A stretch of 64,000 bases of DNA from Ichthyophis bannanicus. Taxonomy: Eukaryota; Chordata; Amphibia; Gymnophiona; Ichthyophiidae. Positions 9,335-19,584 of this stretch are shown here, piece after piece. Numbering within the stretch: the first letter of the stretch is position 1; each line of letters begins with the position of its first letter. The notes under the pieces were generated by a model. That model saw only the letters and a list, made by a program, of their open reading frames with translations, had not been told where the DNA came from and searched no databases. Location: assembly GCA_033557465.1 (NCBI GenBank), contig CM066035.1, positions 903,247,309 through 903,311,308 on the forward strand. Direction: 5' to 3'. The position numbers and the translations under genes are program-made.

Positions 9335-11416
9335 TTAAATTTCAACTCCCATCCCACATCCCTGCCACACCAACAACTACATGTGTCACACCACCCAAAA
9401 GATATAAGACATTTGAAAAGGACAGTTTTATAAACCAAATCCCACAGCACCTAGATCCTGATCCAACAAACTTAGAAGAAGCAATAAAAACTGGATTGAA
9501 ATCATAATGAATGTGGCCACTATTAAAACACATTGCCCAATCAACAGCAAAAAACAACATGCAGCATGGCACTGTCAGGATCTAAAAAAGATAAGAAACT
9601 CGTTGCGCAAAGTTCAGCATAAATGGAGACACTCTAAATCCAATCTCCTCCGATCATTATACACGGACACACTTCAACTCTACAAAGATACTATCAACAA
9701 TAAAAAAGAGTACTACTCTAAAACTAAAATGGCAAATGATAGACCCAACCCTCCCACTTGAAGCCTACCCCATACCTATTTACACATGGTCAAAGAAGGA
9801 TACATTTAACAACATCATAACCAAAATAAACACAACTACATCCAGCCTTGACCCTTGCCTAGTTAGCTGGATAAAGGCCACTAAAACAGAACTTTCACCA
9901 TACATGCTTCCAATCACTAACTTCTCCTTGGAACAAGATCTCATGCCCCCCTCCCTCAAACATGCCATCATCCGCCCCATCCTAAAAACCAACTCTATGG
10001 ATAAAAACAACCCCACAGCGTACAGACCAATCTCATGGCCAAAGTAATTGAAAAAAATAGTCCAAATTCTGCTGCAGGACTACAGTGATGCTTATGCTCC
10101 CCTTGATATACACCAATATGGTTTCCACCCATATCATGGCGTTGAAACCCTGTTAATTGCTTTGCTCCATAAATTAATACATGGCATTGACAACTCCAAA
10201 GAAGCGTTCATCCTCATATTTTTAGACATCACCGCAGCATTTGTCAGCATCAACCATACCTTGATGCTCGCCAGACTATAGCAGATAGGAGTAAAAGGCA
10301 CAATACTCCAGTGGTTCCAATCATACCTTTCAGACAGAACCCAACAGGTCAGAACTGGACATCACATATGTAAACAATATAATTAAGAACAAGGCCTACC
10401 CCAAGGATCTGCTCTGTCTGCCCTCCTTTTTAGCATATACCTCCAACCCATATGTATCATCTTCAAAAACATTCAATGCAGGTTATCATATATACATGAA
10501 CGATATAATGTTATATCTCCCATTTAACATCTCCAACCCTATCCTGCACAAATTACAGATTGCTTCAAAGAAATAACAAATTGGCTCACTTCTCATAATC
10601 TCCTAATAGACTTCAGTAAAATTGAAGCTCTTTACATTACCAGAAATCAGGATTGCACTCCTCCACCCCCAATTATCACAATTAGTAAGACTGACACAGT
10701 AGTAAAGAACAAAGTAAAATACCTAAGGGTCACCCTTGACCAAATACTCAGCATGTCCACACATATAAAACTCACAACTTAAAAAAATCTACTTTAAACT
10801 TAAAGTGTTAAAACAACTTCGCCCACTACTCCCCAACCATGACGTCAGATTGGTTCTTCAAGCATTAATTACACCTCTTTTTGATTTTTGTAATAGTGCA
10901 TATCAAGGATTATCCAAGCAGAGCCTTAAACCACTCCAAATGGCACGCTAACATATCAGAACATATCACTCCAGTACTATACAAATTACACTGGCTCTCA
11001 GTCCAAAGCTGAATACGCTACAGAACACTAATGACAACATTCAAGCTCCTGAGACAGATAGCCCCATCCCACCTCACCTCCCTAATCAGCAAACAAGTAG
11101 AGGCGCAATCAAAAAGAGGATGCAATCAAAATAAACTAATGACTCCCTCAGACTTCTGAAAATCCAAAAAAGCCACAAATAATATTCTCTCACTTTGCGC
11201 CCGCACTCTGGAATGTCCAACTGGGTGAACTAAGAGAAAGCACTGTTCTTACCACATTCTGCAAAATACTAGAAACCCACCTCTTCAAGCAACATTTTGG
11301 CAAACTATTAGAACCCCACAACCAGGACCCTGGAATGTTGTTCAATGTAAACCGCCTCTGATCGATGGAAGGGGCGGTATATAAGAAATGTTCAAATAAA
11401 TAAATAAAATAAATAA
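9335..11416 (+). mobile_element. L2-like LINE, 5'-truncated and decayed
   Basis: Frames that switch several times give the same protein family as the 19843-22980 ORF: TSSLDPCLVSWIKATKTEL, IIRPILKTN, the PYHGVETLLIALLHKL block, FLDITAAFVSINH, LPQGSALSALLFSIYLQPI, and C-terminal remnants of the LHWLP type. The catalytic YADD block near 10490 is scrambled. The 3' end has the family tail: a 'gtaaaccgcctctgatcgat' block, then 'ggcggtatataag', then (aaat)n ending near 11416. It cannot be active. Confidence 0.85.
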
Positions 11417-11458
11417 CACAGACCCCAACAAAAACACCTCATAAAAGACATAATTCAT

Positions 11459-11782
11459 ATTTAAGACTAATAAAAGAAAATATTTTTTCACTCAACGTGT
11501 AATCAAACTCTGGAATTTGTTACCAAAGGATGTAGTAAAGGCTGTTAATGTAGCTGGGTTTAAAAAAGGTTTGGACAAGTTCCTGGAGGAAAGGTCCATA
11601 AACCATTATTAAGAAGGGACCCAGGATATCAATGCTTGACCCAGTACAAGCATTGTGGAACCTGTGTCTCTTGGGGAAACTGCTAGGTACATATGACCTA
11701 GATTGGCCACTGTTGGAAACAGAATACTGGGCTTGATGGACCTTGGTCTGACCCAGTATGGCATATCTTATGTTCTTATGTT
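11459..11782 (+). mobile_element. CR1-B 3' end
   Basis: Nearly identical by eye to 5381-5707: coding remnant FFTQRVIKLWNLLPKDVVKAVNVAG, then the 3' UTR, then the CR1-B terminus at about 11782. It appears inserted between two pieces of L2-like 3' sequence (11417-11458 and 11783-12018). Confidence 0.85.
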
Positions 11783-12018
11783 AATCAGAGAAAACACACT
11801 AACTAGCGAAATATCATGAATCCCCTCAGACCAAAAATTGTATTCAAGGACACGGTTTATTGTACATATCAATAATTATAGATTGTGATTACGATATATT
11901 CACTGTTTTACTGTACATAGTTTATACTGTTGTATGTATCTGACACTGTCAATGTAAACCGCCTTTGATCTATTGGAAAAAGTGGTTTATAAATGCTATG
12001 GAATAAATAAATAAATAT
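11783..12018 (+). mobile_element. L2-like 3' UTR tail
   Basis: Ends with 'gtaaaccgcctttgatctat', 'gtggtttataaatg' and (aaat)n near 12018, the same architecture as the tail at 11340-11416. It has no coding part. It is either the interrupted end of the preceding element or an independent truncated copy. Confidence 0.7.
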
Positions 12019-12029
12019 TGGAGGTGATA

Positions 12030-12300
12030 CTTCTGCCTAGCATTCCCCAGTAAAAAGTGTCTCACAGGAATCTGCTCTGTTCGAGGCATTGATATAAATT
12101 TGAATGCATTGTGCAAACTGCTGTGTGAAATGGAGATTTATTTTTGATTACATGCAGATGATATCCTATTATTTGCTCCATTTTCCAACATGGAGGACAT
12201 TTCATCTTCCAAGATTCTTGATAAAGGCTCTGGAATTGGTTTGCTTCGAATGGGTTAGCAATAAACTTTTAAAAAGTGGAGGTAATGGTAGTATAGAATA
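12030..12300 (+). pseudogene. Decayed LINE reverse transcriptase fragment
   Basis: In one frame, 'tacatgcagatgatatcct' can be read as a YADDI-type motif, and a few residues upstream there is SQESALFEAL, like a worn PQGS..LFN block. Downstream is a W..NKL-type block. Clade uncertain and frames broken. Confidence 0.45.
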
Positions 12301-12777
12301 ATAATGTAGACTATTTAGCACTGAGATGCACGTTCCTGCTGAGCAACTTTGAGCTGCACGGGTTTCCTGCTTTGCTGCTCCTGTCGGTAGGAGGTAGGGT
12401 AAAGCAATCCTACTTTGAATTGCGAACTGAAGGATAGGCGGGTCTGGATTTGCCTGTCCCTCAGGACCTGCCAGTGCGTTGCGATGGAAAGCTTGATCAC
12501 GTTGCACCAGCTCCCCACCGACAGAGAACGCCTGTGGAGCTTGAAGCTGCTTAGAGAGAATATTCTGTGCGATTCCTGGGGGAGGGGGGTGGTGGAAGGA
12601 AAGGAGAGAGATGCTGGACACCTTGGTGGGGAGTAGAGATACCGGAGACCTGCAGGATTTAGGAAAGGAAGTGGAAATGCTGGACTATGGATGGGGTGGG
12701 CAGCGCAGGGCAGGTGCACATGGCCGATGCTTCACCTCTGGTGTCAGATACCCTTGGGCTGACTCTGAAAAGAAGAT
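12301..12777. other. No gene recognised
   Basis: GC-richer segment with overlapping open frames on both strands, none with recognisable domains. I treat the frames as chance. Confidence 0.4.
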
Positions 12778-12850
12778 ACATTTTATTTATTTATTTACAG
12801 AATTTGGTACACCGCCAAAGGCACTTGCAACATGGTGGTTTACAATATGC
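12778..12850 (-). repeat. L2-like tail remnant, minus strand
   Basis: Reverse complement of the (aaat)n plus 'gcggtgtacc' 3'-tail type. It is very short, so it could derive from a LINE or from a SINE that shares the tail. Confidence 0.55.
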
Positions 12851-13110
12851 AAGTGTAGATATGCCGTTTTGAAGGGTTGGGAAGTGTGTTTTTGTATTTT
12901 GCATTTCCGTTTCACTTTTCCCAGTATTGTTGTGTTCTGTGTCTTAACTAGATTGCGAAATCTGATGAACACGGACTGTACAGCACTGTGTAGCCTCCAA
13001 GTTTCAATCCCTGTTCAAATGTAAATACATTGTAGTTAGCCTGCAATGTATAAGTTTGTTGGATGTACACCGCACTGATGTCAATAGCGCGGTATAAAAG
13101 AAATGTTTCT
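12851..13110 (+). repeat. L2-like 3' tail
   Basis: Ends with 'gtacaccgcactgatgtcaa' and 'gcgcggtataaaagaaatg', the tail signature shared by the L2-like elements of this window. No protein-coding remnant is visible. Confidence 0.55.
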
Positions 13111-13119
13111 TATTCTGCA

Positions 13120-13350
13120 TTAGATGAAGCTCCGTCCATGTTCTGCTTGTATAACCGAGCGGATGGATTCTGCTAGCGTGTATTTCCTGCATAGAGATCT
13201 GCAGCAGTCCCATTCGATCTGTTTTCCCAGCCGGAGGAGTATGGGAGTGCTAGGCACTATATAATATTTGCAATCTTGCGTTTTCAAAGGTAGGGTTGTT
13301 GCACTTTGATTCCTAGAAGATAGGGCTGTTTTGTTCTGGTGTTCACTATA
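13120..13350 (+). repeat. Diverged copy of the composite element tail module
   Basis: Shares word order with 6190-6440 and 26480-26710: 'catgttctgcttgtataacc', then 'tttcccag', then 'aatatttgcaatcttgcgtt', then 'aaaggtagggttg'. It is a detached fragment with no minisatellite attached. Confidence 0.65.
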
Positions 13351-13393
13351 TAAATTCTCAGTGTCTTTTACGCAGGCTAATAAATGAAAAAAA

Positions 13394-14115
13394 AAAAACA
13401 CAAAGAAAAGAAAGGAGGTGACACCTTTTCGTTGAATTAATGGCTTTTTTGACTAGCTTTTGGAGGTTAAAACCTCCTTTCTCAGCCCAGCATAGTATAA
13501 GCAAAAGACGACAATGCAGGAATATATAAGTGAATCCTAAAAGCCTTCCAATGAAGGGGAAAAGGCGGGAGAGATGGATAGATAATCACAAGGTGACAAA
13601 GCAGTAGAATATTATCCTGTATAATGTGATAAAGAAAACCAGATCTTCGTTAACTTGAAACTAACAAGAAAAGATTTATCTTGGCATTTTAATTTCAAAG
13701 GTTTTATGCTCCGGGATTGTATTAAAGTTTCCTCCTAGTGTCTTAACCATAAGGTCGCTGATGCAGTGCTCTGGTCCCGAGAAGTGTTCCCCCGCAGATG
13801 TGTCACCTTGGCTTGCTTTGTGGTGTCTGATGTAATGTCTGTGTGAATTGATTCTTGTCTTTAACATCTGGCCTGTGTCCCCAGTGTGGCATCCTTCTCC
13901 ACATTTTCACATTGAATAATATACGCCACGTTAGAGGAAGAGCGTGAGCGGCATCCCCTTATGCTGAATGTTTTTCCCACGTGGGTAACTGGGGAGGTCC
14001 TGTGATATGTGCTGGAGGGGGCTTTTGCCATTTTCTTCTTGCTGAGCTCTGTCGGCAGCTTGCTTTTCACTCGTTTTTGCTTCAGGTTGGCTGCTTGTCA
14101 GAAGGCCAACCCTAG
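13394..14115 (-). pseudogene. Penelope-like element fragment (GIY-YIG endonuclease region plus 3' UTR)
   Basis: On the minus strand the peptide SSSNVAYIIQCENVEK is followed, after a frameshift near 13862, by MLKTRINSHRHYIRHHK, then GEHFSGPEHCISDLMVKTLGGNF and EHKTFEIKM. This is the GIY-YIG endonuclease of Penelope-like retroelements of the Penelope/Neptune kind, with the YIG core itself degraded. The 3' UTR (13394-13500) has a stem 'aggaggtt/aacctcc' next to a 'ctgagaaag' motif and a T-rich end, resembling a decayed hammerhead ribozyme of the kind these elements carry. No reverse transcriptase domain is visible. Dead fragment. Confidence 0.8.
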
Positions 14116-14466
14116 TGGAGCAGGGAATCTCTCTTTCAGTAATTCATCTTCCTGGAGCAGTGCTTGTAGGTCTTTTATGATTTTTTTCTGTTTTTCCAGC
14201 TCTAGATTGGATGTCACTTTGCAAAATGTCTGGCTGTGGAATGTGTTTTCCTTCTGTGATTATATCACCATTTTAGTATTTCTATATTTTTATATGGAGA
14301 GGTGTTAAGGGGAAATGTCCTAGCTCCATGGTTAGGGAATGTGGAGTGTGTGTTGCAGAACTGAGAGGGGTTAATATTGAGGTTCTGTCCCATCGTCAAT
14401 AGACTCCAGACTTTGTTTCCTTGTAGAAGAATTCATTGAATGATACAATCAAATAATTATAATGGG
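14116..14466. other. No gene recognised
   Basis: Could be more of the Penelope-like element upstream of the GIY-YIG region on the minus strand, but I cannot identify a protein motif. Confidence 0.35.
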
Positions 14467-14849
14467 CAGGGCTGGCGCAATGGGATGAGATGACCTAAGG
14501 CAAACCGCATCCCTTGCACCCCCCCTGGCGCCCATTGCTGCCGCCACCCTTCTCCAGGACCTGCACGGACAGCAATGGTTGCAAACAGCCCTGCAATGCT
14601 CACCTTAAAACTTTGGTGCCATGGGGCAATTTGCTCCCACCCCCTCCAATGCCCGATGCTGACTTATGTAGGGGGCAGAAGCAAAGAGCCCCATGGTGCC
14701 AAAGTTTTAAGGTGAGCGCCGTGAGGCTGTTTCCGGCCATTGCCACTATGGTAGGTCCCAAGAGGGGCGACAGCGGCGGCAAGGGGTGTCCATTGGAGGC
14801 TGGGGCTCTTGGCGACTGCCTAGTTTTCCTAATTTTAGCGCCAGCCCTG
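14467..14849. mobile_element. Palindromic hAT-like MITE, family 'GGCTGGCGC', copy 2
   Basis: Terminal inverted repeats are 'cagggctggcgcaa' on the left and 'tagcgccagccctg' on the right. The interior is a long palindrome: 'caccttaaaactttggtgcc' near 14602 faces 'aagttttaaggtgagcgcc' near 14702. Flanking 8-mers 'ataatggg' and 'atcatggt' agree at 6 of 8 bases, consistent with an aged hAT 8-bp target duplication. Non-coding; frames through it are palindrome artefacts. Internally the 7364-7780 copy has the same order. Confidence 0.8.
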
Positions 14850-15228
14850 ATCATGGTGATTTTACAGGATATAGAGACGTCACTGATGCTTTCTTCTCTC
14901 CTCTCTTTCCCCCACTGCTGTGCCTACAGATATGCCTTTGAAAATTACCCTCAAAGCGGTGCAAGGGAGAAAAATGGAAAACCTACATAACAGTGCTTAT
15001 AACAGTAATTAAACTTACAAGGGATCACAAGAAAGTACTGGGGGCAACCTGCATAGAGTAACTCTAAAGCCGCTGGATCTTTGAGTAATGCAAGTACCTG
15101 GGACATCTCTGGAGGTGAAACAATGGCTGGTTTCCCCTGATGTTAATGTCCCATGGTTTCGCACTGATCAGGGATAACCGTGGGACTGAAGGCGTTCATC
15201 AGGGATAGTTGCAAGAAATTGCACTTCT
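14850..15228. repeat. CR1-type 3'-UTR repeat relic and spacer
   Basis: 14990-15100 matches 34270-34330 in wording ('ataacagt..t.aactta', 'agtactgggggcaacctgca'), the repeated 3'-UTR unit of a CR1 subfamily. The rest is unassigned. 'gcacttct' at 15221-15228 also follows the L1-A poly(A) at 32334 and may be its target duplication. Confidence 0.5.
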
Positions 15229-15529
15229 CCCCGATGTCCAAATCACCTCCCTCCCATTCCTTATAGGCGCACAGGCCGGCTCCGATGTCAGCTGCAGTGG
15301 CGTAGCTCACCGGAGGCCACGGTGTTTGTTTTTTTTTAAAACATGGCCATGCCTCGGCTGCCTAAGGACTAAAAAAAAATGCCAGGTCGGAGGAGGTGAT
15401 GTCACACAACATGATGGCTGCTTGAGCAGAAATGGCGCTAGAGAAATCTTGCTGGTGGGGGCATGATGATGACCAGGAGGAAAGCAGCAGACCTGTGGGA
15501 GTATGCATATTCAGACATGTGGGGGCGGC

Positions 15530-15860
15530 GGAGAAAGCAACATGGTGGCAAGCGGGAAGTGGCAGCCCAAAGAGATGGAGCGCGAGGGGACAGAGACACT
15601 CGCAGATAACCTTGAAAAAGGAGATGGTACTATTCAGGGCTTGACCTGAGCAGAAATGCGGGAATGCTTCACGGAAATCGAAACAGAGGTGCAGGCATTT
15701 AAGATGGAGCTTGGAGAGCTCATTGGGACTATGAATGAGAAGATTGCAGAACTGATGCCTCACATGGGAGAACATGAAAACGGACTGCAGGAATTAGAAC
15801 AACAGGAGGTAATGGAAAGCTGGAGAGCTAAAGGAGAGGACAGACCTTGAAAATAGGTCC
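15530..15860 (+). pseudogene. L1-A ORF1, N-terminal coiled-coil part
   Basis: The frame includes EMRECFTEIETEVQAFKMEL, then GTMNEKIAELMPHMGEHENG, then LQELEQQEVMESW, a heptad-like coiled coil typical of L1 ORF1 proteins, which trimerise and bind LINE RNA. An in-frame stop lies just before 15650. The coding continues after the L1-B insertion at 17217 in the RRM-like region. Start codon not determined. Confidence 0.7.
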
Positions 15861-16805
15861 TGTAAGAAGTGGTCGCCCACCATGTCCCTCCAGGCGTGTT
15901 GTGGAAAGGGGATGGGACCGAGTAGGATAGTTCTGCAGAGGTGGGAGGTGCAGGGTTTGAGCCAGGTGTCACAGATATTAGTGGGGAAGGAGGTAAGGGT
16001 ATTTGAGGGCATTCGCGATATTTATCAATTGCAGGAAACATATAGATTTGCGTATGCACAAATGGGGTCGCTAATTCGACAAAGGCAGAGAGGGCAGGAT
16101 AGGGGAGGGGGAGTGGAATGGTTTGAAGGGGCATGTCTGGGTTCCATGGGGCAAAAGGGCATGATTTCCAGAATCTATAAAGGATTAATTGCGAGGGGAG
16201 AGGGGAAATTGAGCTATATGGAGGCGTGGGAAAGAGATTTGGGGATGGAATGGGGGGTAGAGGAGTGGGAGGAGGTAGCGAGGGGTATAGCTAAATTTAC
16301 AATTGCCACAGCACTGCGTGAGAATGGGTTTAAGGTGCTGAGTAGGTGGTATCTCATGCTGGAGCGGCTGCATAAAGCGGGGGTTATGAAGACGAATGAG
16401 TGTTGGAGACAGTGTGGTAAAGAGGGCACATGGCTACATATGTGGTGGTCCTGCCCTGTGGTACAGCAGTACTGGGGGACCGTAGGGGATAAAATTAATA
16501 GAATTATGGGAGCTAAAATAGCGCTGTCTCCTGAAGTGTGTCTCCTGCAGAAGAAGGACGGGCAGTGGGAAGGCGAGTGGAATATTATTTGTGTCTGTGT
16601 GACGGTGGCTAGATGTGAAATAGCCTGGCACTGGAATAGAACGATTTTACCAACTATGGATAGTTATGCTAAAAGAATGTCGGAAATTTATCTTATGTAC
16701 AAACTTACGGGGGAGAAAAAGGGCAGGGGAGGGGGAAGTGGAGAAACAGTGGGAGGGGGTATGGAAGTGGTTGAGAGGGAATATGTGGAAGAAAGGAGCA
16801 GTTGA
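15861..16805 (+). CDS. L1-B ORF2 C-terminal region (open, 5' missing)
   Basis: An open frame enters from 15861 and runs to the stop at 16803-16805; the first internal Met is at 15882. It is the part of ORF2 downstream of the reverse transcriptase. Near residue 185 (counted from that Met) there is CWRQCGKEGTWLHMWWSCP, a Cys/His cluster (C-x3-C-x7-H-x4-C) that is conserved at the same place in the L1-A, L1-C and L1-D copies. This cluster is usual in L1 ORF2 C-termini and is thought to bind nucleic acid. The C-terminus is Gly-rich. With no EN or RT it cannot act alone. Confidence 0.85.
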   Translation, partial: CKKWSPTMSLQACCGKGMGPSRIVLQRWEVQGLSQVSQILVGKEVRVFEGIRDIYQLQETYRFAYAQMGSLIRQRQRGQDRGGGVEWFEGACLGSMGQKGMISRIYKGLIARGEGKLSYMEAWERDLGMEWGVEEWEEVARGIAKFTIATALRENGFKVLSRWYLMLERLHKAGVMKTNECWRQCGKEGTWLHMWWSCPVVQQYWGTVGDKINRIMGAKIALSPEVCLLQKKDGQWEGEWNIICVCVTVARCEIAWHWNRTILPTMDSYAKRMSEIYLMYKLTGEKKGRGGGSGETVGGGMEVVEREYVEERSS

Positions 16806-17204
16806 GATGGAGAGGGGGAAGGGGGAAGGGGAGGAGTTGGGGTAGGGTAGGGGGTTTAGGAATACGCTAGGGATCGGAGTGGAAGCGTTAGGAGGAGGTG
16901 GAGGTAGGGAGGGAGGGGCAGGGGATAGGGGTACGGGGAGGGGAAGGGCGGGGGGGAAGAGTCTAGAGAGGAGGGGAAGGGGGAGGGAGGGAGGGAAAAG
17001 AGGGGGGGATAAGGCTAGGTGGGAGGTGATGAGGGGAGGGTAACAGGAAAGGGGAGGGATGAGAAATGGAAATGGGCAAGTATGAGGGTAAAGGTTATAG
17101 TGCATTGGTTGATGTTTTGTGTTGAATGCAATATGGAGTACCTTGTTTGTTGTATTGGCTTGTTGGGAAAATTAATAAAAATTTTAAATTAAAAAAAAAA
17201 AAAA
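15861..17204 (+). mobile_element. L1-B: truncated L1/Tx1-like insertion
   Basis: Flanked by perfect 12-bp direct repeats 'gaaaataggtcc' at 15849-15860 and 17205-17216, with poly(A) at 17191-17204. It starts inside the ORF2 C-terminal half and includes a G-rich 3' UTR (16806-17100). The ORF1 of the host L1-A reads on across the empty site. The clean duplication, intact poly(A) and open frame suggest a fairly recent insertion. Confidence 0.92.
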
Positions 17205-17216
17205 GAAAATAGGTCC

Positions 17217-17776
17217 CGGAGGAACAACTGGCACATCAGAGGTATACCCGAGGATTCGGCGTTCAAAGATAGTGCAAAATTTGCAGCATCGGTCTGTTCC
17301 AAGGTATTGCAAAAGGGAGAGGAGGTGGTGGCCCCCGGAGAAATACTGTTGGACAAAGCACACCGAATGTTGGGTCCGCCAAGAACCAACAGACCCAGAG
17401 ACATCATCCTATGCATGAAGGAATACAAACTCAAGGAGTGCATAGCGGCAAAAATGCGGGGGCTTGGGACTTTCACTTGGCAAGGATATCCAGTTTCCAT
17501 AAACAAGGACTTGTCAGCTGGGTCCCTGCAGTAGAGGAGAGCCATGAAACCCATCACTCAGGCTCTCCAGGGCACGATATAAAGTACGGCTGGCTGCACC
17601 CATTCGGGCTTTCGTTCTCCCACGGTGCAAAAACATGGCGAGTGCACACAATGGAAGTGGCACTCACAGCTTTAAAAGAAGCCAGCCTACACCAACAAGC
17701 AGTAGCAGCCCGCCAGGAATGGAGTGGGCGAGCCTGGAGAAGGGGCACAACCAACTCCAGGACCCAGCAGGCCTGA
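17217..17776 (+). pseudogene. L1-A ORF1, central and C-terminal part
   Basis: Reads NNWHIRGIPEDSAFKD, then DKAHRMLGPPRTNRPRDIIL, then KEYKLKECIAAKMRGLG, then FTWQGYPVSINKDLSAGSLQ, which is the RRM-like and C-terminal domain layout of L1 ORF1. A stop after LSAGSLQ and a frame change lead to YGWLHPFGLSFSHG and VALTALKEASLHQQ, the last C-terminal block, ending at 17776. It is disabled by that frame break. Confidence 0.8.
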
Positions 17777-18429
17777 GGTGGAGCATCACAAACAAAGGGA
17801 GAAGGCAGGAGTAACGCATTAAGAAGGGCCTAAGCTCTAAGCGGGACATTTAAGGAGCTGCCACCATGGAACTGAAAACTGAACTGTGAGTGGAGGACGG
17901 GAGGTAGAACAGAAGGGCACAGGCTGTTAGGGCAGCAAAGGACCCCCGGCCCACCTGAAGTGAGAGCTGATAGGGACAGCGCTCCATGTGTCAGCCAACA
18001 GACTGATAGGGGGGGGGGGGAATGGAGGGAAAGGGTTTCTACTAGTTCATTTGGTTGTGAGTGAGTTAGTATGTTGGGTTACCTAAATGTTGCTAAGGTA
18101 AAAGTTTGTTGATGTACAATATTTGATAAATATGACTGCCCTATGCCTTCTAGAGGTGAACTGCTGGATAGGGAGGGGGAAAAACATGGGAAGCAGTAGA
18201 TTGGGAAGGATAGGAATGGGGGCAGTGAAATGAGTTTTAATTGGAGGACTAGCTGGGGAAGGGGCAGGAAGGGGATGATCAGGGGAGGCAGGGGACGCAC
18301 TAGATTCGCCTCTGAATTACGAGGTGGAAGAAGGTAAGGGAGGGGGAGGGAGGGGAGACTGGGGGGGTAGGGGAGGGGGGAGGTGCGGGGGTAGAGAACA
18401 TAAGGTGGGTGAACAGGGGGGGAAGGGGA
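17777..18429 (+). other. L1-A spacer between ORF1 and ORF2
   Basis: G-rich, with homopolymer G runs near 18008 and 18635. No protein motif seen. The position between the two ORFs is as expected for an L1 inter-ORF region. Confidence 0.5.
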
Positions 18430-19584
18430 CTAAGTTAACAGTGGACACAGTAAACGCCAAAGGGTTCCAGACATGGTGTAAATGATGCCTACTGGAGAGG
18501 GAGGGTAAGCACCTTAATGTGGACATTATATGTGTTCAAGAGACACACCTGTGGATGGGACAGGAGCGCCTGCTATCATCAAAGTACTACCCGGTAGTGA
18601 TTCTCGCAGGGCAAAGAACAAACCCTTGGAAGGGGGGGGGGGCATCTTGGTACGAGAGACATAAAAATATACAGTAGTGGGAGAATGTAGGGACAGCGGG
18701 TAGGGGTTCGGCTAAGGGTAGCTGAGGAAGGGGTCTGGGGGCATTCTATGAGCAAAATCCTAAAACAGTTGGAAGGGCTAGGAAGTACTCCAATTATCTT
18801 GGGGGGGGGGGGCTTTAATTTGACCAGTAATCCCAGATTGGACAATAGTGGGGGAACATGTGAGCGGAGTCCGACAGGATCGGCAAGGCCTGAGGAAACC
18901 TAAGGAACATCTAGGATTTGTGGACATTTTTGGAGATGCAGGCACCCAGGGGAGCGCAAATATACATTTTATTCCTATACCAATGGGATGTACAGTAGAT
19001 TGGGGGAGTGGGAGCTGGATATCAAAGGCTCGAGCGGTGGAGCAGGGACCGATAACCTGGACAGATCACACCCCCGTTGATACAGAAGAGAGAGATGAAG
19101 GGGTTATTCTGGAAGTTAAATGACTCACTGCTGGATGATGACACACAGGTAAACAAGATACGCAAAAATATACAGGAATATCTCCATTTTAATCTAAATG
19201 GGGAAGTGGCATTGGGCACAGTATGGGATGGGCTAAAGGCTGCCACCAGAGGTCATCTGATTAGCTTGGCAGCCCAAGCCAAGAGGGAGAGGGGCAAATC
19301 TGAAAAGCAACTCCTAGGAAAAACTGCAGAGTTAGAGGGGAGACATTAGAGTGACAGCGATTCATCTATGATTGCTGAACTGATTAAACTGTGGAGAGAA
19401 TTGATCAGGTTGCGGGCCCGAGAAATAGCACGTGGGTTGAAAACACATTTTGAAGGGGGAAATAAGGCCAGTAAGATCCTGGCCAGCTGGTTGAAAGCCA
19501 AGTGGCAGGTGGCCTTCATAGGAGGGATTCACAACCGTAAAGGAGAGATGGTACACCGCACATCTGAGATTAGCCAGGTATTTA
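18430..19584 (+). pseudogene. L1-A ORF2, endonuclease part (decayed)
   Basis: Motifs of an APE-type endonuclease are visible through broken frames: LNVDIICVQETHLW near 18510 (catalytic glutamate of QETHL), a worn GFNLTS-type GDFN block near 18815, and SEISQVF at the 3' end. Many stops. The frame carries on after the L2-like insertion as SEYYEKLYKSEISGG, which supports a single original ORF2. Confidence 0.7.

Noticed and set aside
14514..14990. 158-codon frame as a gene
   Set aside because: Covers the palindromic MITE and is mirrored on the minus strand.
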